From positions 1,178,001 to 1,242,000 of the forward strand of contig JBAOHJ010000003.1 of the NCBI GenBank assembly GCA_037045055.1: a stretch of 64,000 nt of DNA, given 5' to 3'. Under the pieces are notes generated by a model. It saw only the letters and a program-made list of their open reading frames with translations. It was not told the origin of the DNA and did no database searches. Within the stretch, counting starts at the first letter, position 1. The number at the start of each line of letters is the position of its first letter. Of this stretch, positions 39,918 to 49,087 are shown piece after piece. The DNA is from Phosphoribacter sp037045055 (GTDB lineage Bacteria > Actinomycetota > Actinomycetes > Actinomycetales > Dermatophilaceae). Both the position numbers and the translations under genes were made by a program.

Positions 39918-40856
39918 GTGGGACTGTTCGACAAGGTCGAGAAGGGCCTGGAGAAGGCCGTCAACGGCGTCTTCGCCAAGGCGTTTCGCTCCGAGGTCCA
40001 GCCCGTCGAGATCGCCTCGGCCATCCGCCGCGCGATGGACGATCGGGCGGCGGTGCTCGGCCACGGCCGCACCATGGTCCCGAACATCTACACCATCGAG
40101 CTGTCGCCCACCGACTTCGGGCGTCTGGACGAATACTCCGACGCCCTCTCGGAGGAGCTCGTCGCCGCGGCGCAGGAGCACGCCGACTCCCAGCGGTACC
40201 TGCCTGGCGGCCCGGTCGAGGTGGTGTTCGCCGAGGGCGGTGACCTCGAGACGGGGGTGTTCCGGGTCCGTCCGACCACGTCCAAGCGCACCATGGCCCC
40301 GACCGGTATGCCGCCGCGCCCGACCCCCGGTGCCGCCCCGGCGCCGGGCTCGATGCCGGGCCCGGGGACCGGCTCACCAGCCGACCCACAGGCCGCCGGG
40401 ACGCCCGCGGGAGTCGCCAGCCCGGGAGTCGCCAGCCCGGGAGTCGCCAGCGCACCCCCTGGTGCGGCGAGCGCCGGCACAGCGGGGCCGAGGCGCGGCG
40501 ACGACCCGACGGCATACCGGGCCGATCCGCTCGCGCGTCGGCGGCCCGGTCTCACCCCGGCCGACCGCCCGTGGCTGGACGTCGACGGCGAGCGCTACCC
40601 GCTGCTCGGGCCGCTCACCGTCATCGGCCGCGACACCACCGCCGACGTGATCCTCGACGACCCGGGAATCTCACGCCGGCACAGCGAGATCCGGGTGACC
40701 AACGACGGGCCCCACCTCGTCGCGTCGATCCGCGACCTCGCCTCCACCAACGGCACGTTCGTCAACGGGGAACGCATCACCGCCACCCGGTTGCGCGACG
40801 GCGACCGGGTCACCGTCGGGCGGACCTCGGTCACCTACCGCGCCGGGAAGAGGTGA
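39918..40856 (+). CDS. fhaA: FhaA: DUF3662 plus FHA domain protein
   Basis: 312 residues. N-terminal DUF3662 (MGLFDKVEKGLEKAVNGVFAKAFRSEVQPVEIASAIRRAMDDRAAVLGHGRTMVPNIYTIELSPTDFGRL) and a C-terminal FHA phosphothreonine-binding domain (PLTVIGRDTTADVILDDPGISRRHSEIRV, LASTNGTFVNGERI). Between them is a Pro/Ala-rich linker with a 15-bp tandem repeat encoding GVASP three times (about 40408-40452). FhaA recognises phosphorylated kinase and MviN partners to control peptidoglycan polymerisation. GTG 39918 follows AGGAAGGAGG. First gene of the block through pknB. Confidence 0.94.
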   Translation: MGLFDKVEKGLEKAVNGVFAKAFRSEVQPVEIASAIRRAMDDRAAVLGHGRTMVPNIYTIELSPTDFGRLDEYSDALSEELVAAAQEHADSQRYLPGGPVEVVFAEGGDLETGVFRVRPTTSKRTMAPTGMPPRPTPGAAPAPGSMPGPGTGSPADPQAAGTPAGVASPGVASPGVASAPPGAASAGTAGPRRGDDPTAYRADPLARRRPGLTPADRPWLDVDGERYPLLGPLTVIGRDTTADVILDDPGISRRHSEIRVTNDGPHLVASIRDLASTNGTFVNGERITATRLRDGDRVTVGRTSVTYRAGKR

Positions 40857-40860
40857 GCCG

Positions 40861-41385
40861 GTGAGTGAGCTGACCCTCACGCTCTTTCGTCTGGGGTTGC
40901 TCGGCCTGCTGTGGGTGTTCGTCTTCGCGGTCGTCGGCGTGCTACGCAGCGACCTCTACGGCACGCGGGTGTCCCGTCGGGGCCGCCGGGGTACCCGCAC
41001 CACCACCCGCGCGCCCGCCGACCCGGTCGCCACGCCACGCCGCGACCGCGGCGCCAAGGACCGCGGCACCAAGGACCGGGCCGCCCGCGCGGTCCTGCCC
41101 CGCACCCTCGCGGTCACCGAGGGGGGACTGGCGGGCACGACCCTGCCGCTGGGCCAGACCGCGATCCTCATCGGTCGCAACCCGGAGTGCGCGCTCGTCC
41201 TCGAGGACGACTTCGCCTCCGGCCGGCACGCGCGGCTCTACCCCACCCCCGAGGGCTGGGTGGTGCAGGACCTGGGATCCACCAACGGCACCTTCCTCGA
41301 GGGCCAGCGTCTGGACGGTGCTCGGGGTGTCGGCATCGGGTCGAGCCTGCGGATCGGGCGGACCGTCCTGGAACTGCGGGGCTAG
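40861..41385 (+). CDS. fhaB: FhaB (FipA): membrane-anchored FHA protein
   Basis: 174 residues. One transmembrane helix (LFRLGLLGLLWVFVFAVVGVL), an Arg/Lys/Thr-rich linker, then an FHA domain (AVTEGGLAGTTLPLGQTAILIGRNPECALVLEDDFASGRHARLYPTPEGWVVQDLGSTNGTFLEGQRL). GTG 40861 follows GAGG seven bases upstream. FhaB binds phosphorylated FtsZ/RodA partners in related bacteria. Four bases separate it from fhaA and three from the phosphatase. Confidence 0.94.
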   Translation: MSELTLTLFRLGLLGLLWVFVFAVVGVLRSDLYGTRVSRRGRRGTRTTTRAPADPVATPRRDRGAKDRGTKDRAARAVLPRTLAVTEGGLAGTTLPLGQTAILIGRNPECALVLEDDFASGRHARLYPTPEGWVVQDLGSTNGTFLEGQRLDGARGVGIGSSLRIGRTVLELRG

Positions 41386-41388
41386 GGC

Positions 41389-42807
41389 ATGACCCTCGCC
41401 CTACGCTACGCGGCGCGCTCCCATCTCGGGTTGGGCCCCAAGACCCGCAACGAGGACAGCGGGTATGCCGGCCCGCACCTGCTGGTCCTCGCCGACGGGA
41501 TGGGCGGGCACGCCGCCGGCGACGTCGCCAGCTCGATGATCGTCGGGTCGCTGGCCCACCTCGACGACGAGGGCCTGTCCGCCGAGCAGGCCATGACCGC
41601 CCTGGCGGACGAGCTGGCCGCGGCCAACGACCGGCTCGCCGAGGCGATGCACGACGACGCCGACCTGGCCGGCATGGGCAGCACGACGATCGCGATCCTG
41701 CGCAGCGGCACGAAACTGGCCATGGCGCACATCGGCGACTCCCGGGCCTACCTGCTGCGCGAGGGCGACTTCAGCCAGCTCACCAAGGACCACTCCTTCG
41801 TCCAGCACCTGCTCGACGAGCGACGCATCAGCGAGGACGAGGCCCTGCACCACCCGCAGCGCTCCCTGGTCACCCGGGTGATGACCGGGCAGGCCGACGA
41901 CCAGCCGGACCTGTCGGTACGCGAGCTGCTGCTCGGGGACCGCTACCTGCTGTGTTCGGACGGGCTGACCGACTTCGTCACGGACGACACGGTCCGCGAG
42001 ATCCTCGCCGAGGCGTCCGACCCCGACCAGGCGGCCGAGCGGCTCGTCGAGGTGGCAGTCAAAGCCAGCGCGCGCGACAACATCACCGTCGTGGTCGCCG
42101 ACGCCGTCGACGCCGACGCGCAGCCGCCACCCTCGTCGATCCCCCAGGTCGTCGGTGCGGCGGCGGTCCGCCGGCGCGGGCGACGGAGGACCCGCGCCAT
42201 CCCGATCAGTCCCGCGGAGAAGGCCGCGGCCCTGTCCCGCGAGGTGTCCGGCCTGCCCGACGACGAGCCGGCCGCCCTGGCCGAGGAGGCGGTGACCCCG
42301 CGCGTGCTCTGGCTGCGGCGGGCCGGGATCGCTGCGGCAGCCGCCGTCGTGCTCGTCGGAGCCACGTATGCCGGGTACGCCTGGACCCAGCGGCAGTACT
42401 TCATCGGAGCGGACGACGGCTACGTCGCGATCTACCGGGGGGTCAACCAGGACCTCGGGCCGGTGCACCTCGGGGAGGTCGCCCAGCGCTCCACCGTCCT
42501 GGTCACCGACCTGCCCGGGCACTACCAGGACCAGGTGCGCGGGACGATCCCGGTGAGCACCCGCGACGACGCCGACGCCCGGGTCGCCTCGTTGCGCATC
42601 GTCGCCGCCGAGTGCCGCGCCCTCAACACGCTCGGCACCCCGTGCGGGAGCTCCGGGCCCACCTGCCCGCCGAGCACCACCAGCGCCCCGAATGCCACGA
42701 ACGACCCCGCGGTCCCCGCCGCGCCGGTCGAGCTGCCCACCACGACGGCGGCTGTCCCCTCGGCCGACGCGGGCGGCATTCCCGGCCCGTCCGGGGGGCC
42801 GTCGTGA
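41389..42807 (+). CDS. pstP: PP2C-type Ser/Thr phosphatase, membrane-bound
   Basis: 472 residues. PPM/PP2C catalytic domain with LGPKTRNEDSGYAG, LVLADGMGGHAAGDVAS (DGMGG metal ligands), AHIGDSRAYLL, LLCSDGLTDFV and ARDNITVVVADAV; a basic linker (RRRGRRRTRAIP), a transmembrane helix (AGIAAAAAVVLVGATYAGYAW) and an extracytoplasmic domain with three or four Cys. It reverses phosphorylation by the downstream kinases. Overlaps rodA by four bases (GTGA). Confidence 0.95.
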   Translation: MTLALRYAARSHLGLGPKTRNEDSGYAGPHLLVLADGMGGHAAGDVASSMIVGSLAHLDDEGLSAEQAMTALADELAAANDRLAEAMHDDADLAGMGSTTIAILRSGTKLAMAHIGDSRAYLLREGDFSQLTKDHSFVQHLLDERRISEDEALHHPQRSLVTRVMTGQADDQPDLSVRELLLGDRYLLCSDGLTDFVTDDTVREILAEASDPDQAAERLVEVAVKASARDNITVVVADAVDADAQPPPSSIPQVVGAAAVRRRGRRRTRAIPISPAEKAAALSREVSGLPDDEPAALAEEAVTPRVLWLRRAGIAAAAAVVLVGATYAGYAWTQRQYFIGADDGYVAIYRGVNQDLGPVHLGEVAQRSTVLVTDLPGHYQDQVRGTIPVSTRDDADARVASLRIVAAECRALNTLGTPCGSSGPTCPPSTTSAPNATNDPAVPAAPVELPTTTAAVPSADAGGIPGPSGGPS

Positions 42808-44222
42808 TCACCACCGTCGAGACGATCTCGCCGAAAACCCGGCGCAACGTCGAGCTCGCGCTGGTGCTCTTCGCGGTCGCCGTGGTCCTGCTCGCGTGGG
42901 TCAACGTCGACCTGGCCCTGCGCGACACCGTGCCCTCGGCGCTGGCGACCGTCGGCGGGGGGCTGCTGGCGCTCGTGCTGCTGGTCCACCTCGCGGTGCG
43001 GTGGCGGGCCGCGTACGCCGACCCGCTGCTGCTGCCCATCGCTACCCTGCTCACCGGTCTGGGCCTGGTGATGATCCATCGGCTCGACCTCGCCGGGGGC
43101 CGGGAGGGCCTCAACGGCAACGCGATCCGGCAGCTGATCTGGACCGCCGTCTCGACTGCCCTGGCGACCGCGCTGATCCTCTGGCTGCGCGATCACCGGG
43201 TGCTGCGGCGCTACACCTACACGATGATGGCCGCCGGGATCGGGCTGCTGCTGCTGCCGCTGCTGCCGGTCATCGGCACGGCCGAGTACGGCTCGCAGAT
43301 CTGGATCCGGCTCGGGCCGATGTCCTTCCAGCCCGGCGAGATCGCCAAGATCGTCCTCACCGTGTTCTTCGCCGGTTACCTCGTGCAGACCCGCGACGTC
43401 CTCTCGTTGGCCGGTCGGCGGGTCCTCGGCTTCACCTTCCCCCGGGGCCGGGACCTGGGCCCTATCGTCGTGGCCTGGCTGGTCAGCCTGGGCGTGCTGG
43501 TCTTCGAGAAGGACCTGGGCTCCTCGCTGCTGTTCTTCGGGCTGTTCGTCGCGATGCTCTACGTCGCCACCGAGCGGGTGTCCTGGATCGCCATCGGCCT
43601 GACCCTCTTCGCCGCCGGCACGTACGTCGCGTGGCTGGTCTTCCCGCACGTGCAACGGCGGGTCACCCTCTGGCTGGACCCGTTCTCGACCGATTCGATC
43701 GCCCAGTCCGACCAGCTGGCCAAGGGGGTGATGGGGATGGCCGCCGGCGGGCTGTTCGGCACCGGGCTGGGCCAGGGCCGGCCCTGGATGGTGTCCTTCG
43801 CCGACAGCGACTTCATCCTGCCCAGCCTCGGCGAGGAGCTCGGGCTCTTCGGCGTCTTCGCCGTCCTCGCGCTCTACGGCCTGCTCGTGCAGCGGGGTCT
43901 GCGCACCGCCCTGGGGGTGCGCGACGGGTTCGGCAAGCTGCTCGCCCTCGGGCTGGCGTTCTCGGTGGCGCTGCAGGTGTTCGTCGTCGTCGGCGGCGTC
44001 ACCCGGGTCATCCCGCTCACCGGGCTCACCACGCCGTTCCTCTCGCTGGGCGGATCGGCGCTGCTGGCCAACTGGTCCATCCTGGCGCTGCTGCTGCGGA
44101 TCTCCGACCAGGCCCGCCGACCGCTGCCGGACGGCGACGGGCTGCGCCCCGCCGGCCCCCGCCCGATGCCGGCCACGGCCGCCGCAGACCCGGGCGCCAC
44201 CCAGGTGGTGACCACCTCGTGA
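42804..44222 (+). CDS. rodA: SEDS family peptidoglycan glycosyltransferase (RodA/FtsW)
   Basis: 472 residues with about ten transmembrane helices; SEDS motifs include QIWIRLGPMSFQPGEIAKIVLTVFFAGYLV and FVVVGGVTRVIPLTGLTTPFLSLGGSALLANW. The catalytic Asp lies in the large extracytoplasmic loop after RRVTLWLDPF. It polymerises glycan strands from lipid II with the adjacent class B PBP. GTG 42804 overlaps pstP; the stop overlaps pbpA by four bases. Confidence 0.93.
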   Translation: MITTVETISPKTRRNVELALVLFAVAVVLLAWVNVDLALRDTVPSALATVGGGLLALVLLVHLAVRWRAAYADPLLLPIATLLTGLGLVMIHRLDLAGGREGLNGNAIRQLIWTAVSTALATALILWLRDHRVLRRYTYTMMAAGIGLLLLPLLPVIGTAEYGSQIWIRLGPMSFQPGEIAKIVLTVFFAGYLVQTRDVLSLAGRRVLGFTFPRGRDLGPIVVAWLVSLGVLVFEKDLGSSLLFFGLFVAMLYVATERVSWIAIGLTLFAAGTYVAWLVFPHVQRRVTLWLDPFSTDSIAQSDQLAKGVMGMAAGGLFGTGLGQGRPWMVSFADSDFILPSLGEELGLFGVFAVLALYGLLVQRGLRTALGVRDGFGKLLALGLAFSVALQVFVVVGGVTRVIPLTGLTTPFLSLGGSALLANWSILALLLRISDQARRPLPDGDGLRPAGPRPMPATAAADPGATQVVTTS

Positions 44223-45676
44223 ACACCCCGATCCTGCGGATGTCCCGACTCGTCGCAGCCCTGTTCGCCGCCCTGCTGGTGGCCACCACGGTGATCCAGT
44301 TCGTCCAGGCCCCGAGCCTGCGCGCCCGGCCGGACAACCGCCGGACCCTGCTGGACAACTACTCCCGGGACCGCGGGTCGATCCTCGTCGGGGACCAGTC
44401 CGTCGCCCGCTCCACGCCCACCGAGGGCCAGCTGAAGTACCAGCGCAGCTATCCGCAACCCCAGCTCTATTCCCACGTCACCGGCTACTACTCCTACCTC
44501 GTCGGGGCCGGCGGCGGCCTGGAGGCCGCCGAGGACGCCCTGCTGTCCGGCTCGTCCGACGCGTTCTTCTACCGCCGGGTCGCCGACCTGTTCACCGGTC
44601 GGCAGCCCACCGGGGCGACCCTGCAGCTGACCGTCAACCCCAAGGCTCAGGAGGCCGCGAGCAAGGCCCTGGGGGACCAGAGGGGGGCCGTCGTGGCCCT
44701 CAACCCCAAGACCGGGGCGATCCTCGCCATCGTCAGCCACCCGGAGTACGACCCGAACACCCTCGCCTCGCACGACCAGGCCGCCGTGGACGCCGCGTGG
44801 AAGGCGTTGCTGGCCGACCCGAACCGGCCGCTGACCGACCGGGCGACCGCCGGCAACCTCTACCCGCCCGGGTCGGTGTTCAAGATCGTCACCGCCGCGG
44901 CCGCGCTCTCCGCGGGTGCCGTCACCGCGACCACGCCGATCCCGGCACCGGCCCGCATGGACCTGCCCGACACCAGCGCCGGCCTGCCCAACTACGACCT
45001 GCGCCCGTGCGGGCCCAACGACCAGACCACCCTGGCTCGCGCCGTCGAGATCTCCTGCAACACCGCGTTCGGGTGGCTCGGGCTCAAGATCGGGCCGGAC
45101 GCGCTGCGCGATCAGGCGGCGAAGTTCGGGTTCGGCGAGGTCATGCGGATCCCCATGCGGGTCACCCCGAGCACCGTGCCCGCCGACCTCAACCGGTCGC
45201 AGACCGCGCAGGCGGCCATCGGGCAGTACGACGTGCGGGTCACGCCCCTACAGGTGGCCATGGTCAGCGCGGCGGTGGCGAACCGGGGCGTCGTCATGCG
45301 CCCCTACCTCGTGCAGCAGACCCTCGGGGCGGGGCTGGAGGTGCTCGACCAAGCCCAACCGCAGCAGCTGTCCCGAGCGGTGTCGCCGGAGATCGCCGCG
45401 GTCCTGACCACGATGCTCGTGTCCACCGTGGAGAACGGCACCGGCACACCGGCACGAATCGCCGGGGTCAGCGTGGCCGGCAAGACCGGCACCGCCCAGC
45501 AGGGCGAGGGCAAGGCGCCGCACGCCTGGTTCACCGCGTTCGCCCCCGCCGAGGACCCGCAGGTCGCCGTCGCGGTCGTCGTCGAGGACGGCGGCAACGC
45601 CGGCAACGAGGCCGCCGGTGGCCGCCTCGCCGGTCCGATCGCCAAGGCGGTCATGGAGGCGGCGATCCGACGATGA
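44219..45676 (+). CDS. pbpA: Class B penicillin-binding protein (PbpA)
   Basis: 485 residues. One N-terminal membrane helix (LVAALFAALLVATTVIQFV), PBP dimer region, then the transpeptidase domain with active serine tetrad in GNLYPPGSVFKIVTAAAAL (SVFK), SCN (EISCNTAFGW) and KTGTAQQ. Crosslinks peptidoglycan together with the preceding SEDS protein. GTG 44219 overlaps rodA. Followed 19 bases later by the first kinase. Confidence 0.95.
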   Translation: MNTPILRMSRLVAALFAALLVATTVIQFVQAPSLRARPDNRRTLLDNYSRDRGSILVGDQSVARSTPTEGQLKYQRSYPQPQLYSHVTGYYSYLVGAGGGLEAAEDALLSGSSDAFFYRRVADLFTGRQPTGATLQLTVNPKAQEAASKALGDQRGAVVALNPKTGAILAIVSHPEYDPNTLASHDQAAVDAAWKALLADPNRPLTDRATAGNLYPPGSVFKIVTAAAALSAGAVTATTPIPAPARMDLPDTSAGLPNYDLRPCGPNDQTTLARAVEISCNTAFGWLGLKIGPDALRDQAAKFGFGEVMRIPMRVTPSTVPADLNRSQTAQAAIGQYDVRVTPLQVAMVSAAVANRGVVMRPYLVQQTLGAGLEVLDQAQPQQLSRAVSPEIAAVLTTMLVSTVENGTGTPARIAGVSVAGKTGTAQQGEGKAPHAWFTAFAPAEDPQVAVAVVVEDGGNAGNEAAGGRLAGPIAKAVMEAAIRR

Positions 45677-45695
45677 CGAGAGTGCAGGAGAGCCC

Positions 45696-47147
45696 ATGAC
45701 CCCGTCGCGCGGCACCACCCTGGGCGGTCGCTACACGCTCACCGACCGCGTCGCCGTCGGCGGCATGGGCGACGTGTGGGCGGCCACCGACGCGGTGCTG
45801 GGCCGCACCGTGGCGGTCAAGGTGATGCGCCCCCACCCGGAGCCGTCCTTCGCGGCCCGCTTCCGCGACGAGGCACGCCACAGCGCCGCCCTGTCGCACC
45901 CCAATATCGCCACCGTCTACGACTACGGCGAGGACGCGGGCACGGCATACCTCGTCATGGAGCTCGTCGCCGGCCGACCCCTGTCCGACCTGGTGACCCG
46001 GGGCGGCATGGACCCCGCCGTCGCGCAGCCCATCGTCGGGCAGGCGGCGCTCGCGCTCGCCGCCGCCCACGAGGCCGGGGTCGTGCACCGCGACGTCAAG
46101 CCCGCCAACATCCTGCTCACCCCCGAGGGCCAGGTGAAGCTCACCGACTTCGGCATCGCCCACGCCGGCGACGGCGCCTCCCATACCCGCACCGGAGAGG
46201 TGATCGGCACCCCGCAGTACCTGTCCCCGGAGCAGGCCCTCGGGCAGCCGGTCACCGCCGCCACCGACCTGTACTCCCTCGGCGTCGTCGCCTACGAGAT
46301 GCTCACCGGGCGCCGGCCCTTCGACCGCGGCTCGGCCGTGGCCACCGCCCTGGCGCACGTCAACGACCCCGCCCCGGCCCTGCCCGCCACAGTCCCCGAG
46401 CCGCTGAACTCGGCGGTGACCGCCTGCCTGGACAAGGACCCGGCGCACCGACCGGCCAGCGCCGCGGCCCTGGCCGCATCGCTCGGTATGCCGGTGAGCG
46501 GGGTCGCCGACACCAGCCCCGCGACCAGCGTCATCGCGGTCACCGACCTCGGGGCCACCCAGGCCATGGCGCCCCCCACGCCGACGCACGTGGTGACGCC
46601 GGCCCTGCCGCCGGTCCTGCCGCCGGTCCTGGGCGCCCCCGTGACGATCGCCACCGACCCGGTGCAGCCGGCCAACCCCCGCGGCCCCACGGACCGCCCC
46701 CGAGGCAGCGCGTGGTGGTGGATCCTCCCCGTCCTGGCCCTGCTCGCCCTCGCCGCGTTCCTGCTCGTGCAGTCCCGCTCCAGCGCCACCCCCACGCCCT
46801 CGGCCACGACGAGCCCCCCGGCCGTCACGGTCACCCAGACCCAGACGACGACCCGGACCGTCACGGCCACCTCGACCCCCGCGACCAGCGCGCCGACGAC
46901 CCTACCGGCGAAGAAGGTCAACCTCAAGGAGGCGGACTACGTCGGGCGCGACGTCACGGCCGCGCGCAACGACCTCGTCACCGCCGGCTTCCCCACCGGC
47001 AACGTCAAGGTCGTCGAGGCCGCCGACGCGGCGGCTGCCGGCACCGTGCTGGCGGTGACCCCCACCGGGCCGACCGACACGACCGCGACGGTTACCCTGA
47101 CCGTGTCCAACGGCAGGGGCGCCACGGGGTCGGCGAGCAGTGGGTAG
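45696..47147 (+). CDS. pknA: Ser/Thr protein kinase PknA-like, with one PASTA domain
   Basis: 483 residues. Kinase domain: glycine loop VAVGGMGDVW, Lys in VAVKVM, HRDVKPANILL, DFGIAHAG, GTPQYLSPEQALGQ. A Pro/Thr-rich juxtamembrane stretch precedes a transmembrane helix (WWWILPVLALLALAAFLLV), a Thr-rich linker and a single PASTA-like domain (VNLKEADYVGRDVTAARNDLVTAGFPTGNVKVVEAAD). Mycobacterial PknA lacks a PASTA domain, so this is a variant. GCAGGAGAGCCC precedes ATG 45696. Confidence 0.93.
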   Translation: MTPSRGTTLGGRYTLTDRVAVGGMGDVWAATDAVLGRTVAVKVMRPHPEPSFAARFRDEARHSAALSHPNIATVYDYGEDAGTAYLVMELVAGRPLSDLVTRGGMDPAVAQPIVGQAALALAAAHEAGVVHRDVKPANILLTPEGQVKLTDFGIAHAGDGASHTRTGEVIGTPQYLSPEQALGQPVTAATDLYSLGVVAYEMLTGRRPFDRGSAVATALAHVNDPAPALPATVPEPLNSAVTACLDKDPAHRPASAAALAASLGMPVSGVADTSPATSVIAVTDLGATQAMAPPTPTHVVTPALPPVLPPVLGAPVTIATDPVQPANPRGPTDRPRGSAWWWILPVLALLALAAFLLVQSRSSATPTPSATTSPPAVTVTQTQTTTRTVTATSTPATSAPTTLPAKKVNLKEADYVGRDVTAARNDLVTAGFPTGNVKVVEAADAAAAGTVLAVTPTGPTDTTATVTLTVSNGRGATGSASSG

Positions 47148-47168
47148 GTGGGGGGAGGGGTGTCGAGG

Positions 47169-48965
47169 GTGAGCGCACCGCGCCTGTTGCACGGGCGGTA
47201 CGAGGTGGGCGAGGTCATCGGACGGGGCGGCATGGCCGACGTCCACGAGGGCTACGACACCCGGCTCTCCCGGACCGTGGCCATCAAGCTGCTGCGCTCG
47301 GACCTGGCCCGCGACGCCAGCTTCCTCACCAGGTTCCGCCGCGAGGCCCAGTCGGCCGCGGGGCTCAACCACCCGGCGATCGTCGCGATCTACGACTCCG
47401 GCGACGAGCCCAGCGTGGACGCGCGGGGCACCCCGATGGCCCAGCCGTTCATCGTCATGGAGTTCGTCCAGGGGGTCACCCTGCGGCAACGCCTGGCCCA
47501 GGACGGCCCCCTGGAGCCGCACGAGGCGGCCGGGCTCACCGGGCAGGTCCTCGCCGCCCTGGCCTACAGCCACCGGATGGGCATCGTGCACCGGGACATC
47601 AAGCCCGCCAACGTCATGCTCACCCCCTCCGGGGACGTCAAGGTCATGGACTTCGGGATCGCCCGTGCCGTCGCGGACACCGCCGCGACGATGACCCAGA
47701 CCCAGGCGGTGGTGGGCACCGCGCAGTACCTGTCCCCCGAGCAGGCCCAGGGCAAGCAGGTGGACGCCCGGTCCGACCTGTACTCCACCGGCTGCCTGCT
47801 CTTCGAGCTGCTCACCGGCCGCACCCCCTTCGTCGGCGACACACCGGTGGCCGTCGCCTACCAGCATGTCGGCGAGCCCCCCACCCCCCCGTCCCACCTG
47901 CGCCGCGGCATCCCCGCCGCCTTCGACGCGGTGGTCCTGCACGCCCTGACCAAGGACCGCGAGGCGAGGTACCAGAGCGCCATCGACTTCCACGCCGACC
48001 TCGTCGCGGCCCGCGAGGGGCGGGCCGTCAGCGCCGCCGCCCTCGGCACCGCCGAGGCCGCCGCGGTCGCCGGGGCGCCGACCGCGGTCATCAGCTCCTC
48101 CCGCCGACGGCGCGACGGCGACACCGCCGCCCTCCCGGCGATCGGCCGCGACCCGGCCGACGAGCCGCCCAGGCGGCGCAGCGCGGCATACCTGCTGCTG
48201 GCCCTCGCGGCGGTCGCCGGGGTGGTGCTGCTGGTCCTGCTCGGGCGGAGCCTGCTGGCCGCCCGCGAGGCCGCCGCCCGGATCGCCGTGCCCTACGTCA
48301 TCGGCAAGGCCGAGGCCGAGGCCCGCGCCCTGGTCGCCGCCGCCGGACTGGCCGTGGACGTCCGCAGCGTGACCAACCCGAACGTCACCCAGGGAGTGGT
48401 GGCCGACCAGGACCCCACCGGCCAGACGCAGGTCACCCAGGGCACCATCGTCCACCTGGTCGTGTCCTCGGGCCCGGGGCAGGCCGTGGTTCCCTACGTC
48501 GCGGGACAGACGCAGGAGGCGGCGGTGGCCACGCTCAAGCTGTCGGGCTTCCTCGACCCGGCGATCGCCCCCGTGGACGACCCCGCCCAGACCAAGGGCA
48601 ACGCCGTCGGCACCGACCCCGGCACCGGGCAGGTCGTGGCGCTGTCCCAGCGGATCACCCTCAAGGTCGCCACCGGCAAGGTCAAGGTGACCAACCTCGT
48701 CGGCATGAACTTCTCCGTCGCCGAGCAGAAGCTGGCCGACCTGCGCCTGGTCTACGACGGCAGCCAGCAGGTCGAGAGCGATACGCAGTTGGAGGGCACG
48801 GTGCTCGAGCAGGACGTCGCGCCGGACACCGTCGTCGACGTCGGCACGACGGTCAAGGTCAAGATCGCCAAGCGCCCGGCGCCACCGACGCAGACCGTGA
48901 CGACGACGGTCACCGCGACCCCGTCGACGGGTCCGACCGTCAAGCCCTCGACGACCAAGCCCTGA
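47169..48965 (+). CDS. pknB: Ser/Thr protein kinase PknB-like, with three PASTA domains
   Basis: About 598 residues. Kinase: GRGGMADVHEG, VAIKLL, HRDIKPANVML, DFGIARAVAD, GTAQYLSPEQAQG. Transmembrane helix AAYLLLALAAVAGVVLLVLLG. Three extracytoplasmic PASTA repeats, e.g. VPYVIGKAEAEARALVAAAGLAVDV, VPYVAGQTQEAAVATLKLSGF, VTNLVGMNFSVAEQKLADLRLVYDG, that sense muropeptide/lipid II. The GGGAGGGG around 47150-47158 favours GTG 47169 over GTG 47148 or 47160. Last gene of the fhaA-pknB block. Confidence 0.94.
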   Translation: MSAPRLLHGRYEVGEVIGRGGMADVHEGYDTRLSRTVAIKLLRSDLARDASFLTRFRREAQSAAGLNHPAIVAIYDSGDEPSVDARGTPMAQPFIVMEFVQGVTLRQRLAQDGPLEPHEAAGLTGQVLAALAYSHRMGIVHRDIKPANVMLTPSGDVKVMDFGIARAVADTAATMTQTQAVVGTAQYLSPEQAQGKQVDARSDLYSTGCLLFELLTGRTPFVGDTPVAVAYQHVGEPPTPPSHLRRGIPAAFDAVVLHALTKDREARYQSAIDFHADLVAAREGRAVSAAALGTAEAAAVAGAPTAVISSSRRRRDGDTAALPAIGRDPADEPPRRRSAAYLLLALAAVAGVVLLVLLGRSLLAAREAAARIAVPYVIGKAEAEARALVAAAGLAVDVRSVTNPNVTQGVVADQDPTGQTQVTQGTIVHLVVSSGPGQAVVPYVAGQTQEAAVATLKLSGFLDPAIAPVDDPAQTKGNAVGTDPGTGQVVALSQRITLKVATGKVKVTNLVGMNFSVAEQKLADLRLVYDGSQQVESDTQLEGTVLEQDVAPDTVVDVGTTVKVKIAKRPAPPTQTVTTTVTATPSTGPTVKPSTTKP

Positions 48966-49087
48966 CCGCCGCGGTCACCTCCGGGCGCGGTGAGACTCGG
49001 TATGCCGCGGTGAACCTCCGGGTGCGGCGGGGAGCCTGCGGGTATGCCGCGGGTGCCGTGGCGCCGACCGCGGGCCGGAGCTCGTGG
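48966..49087. other. Convergent gap between pknB and trpG, two octamer copies
   Basis: No gene. Contains GGTATGCCGCGG twice (49001 and 49042) in a direct arrangement, 41 bases apart. Between converging genes it may contribute to termination, but no clean hairpin with T-run is visible. Confidence 0.4.

Noticed and set aside
40911..44222. 1103-residue plus-strand frame
   Set aside because: Its first 630 residues are the wrong frame across fhaB and pstP; only the last 472, starting at GTG 42804, are RodA.
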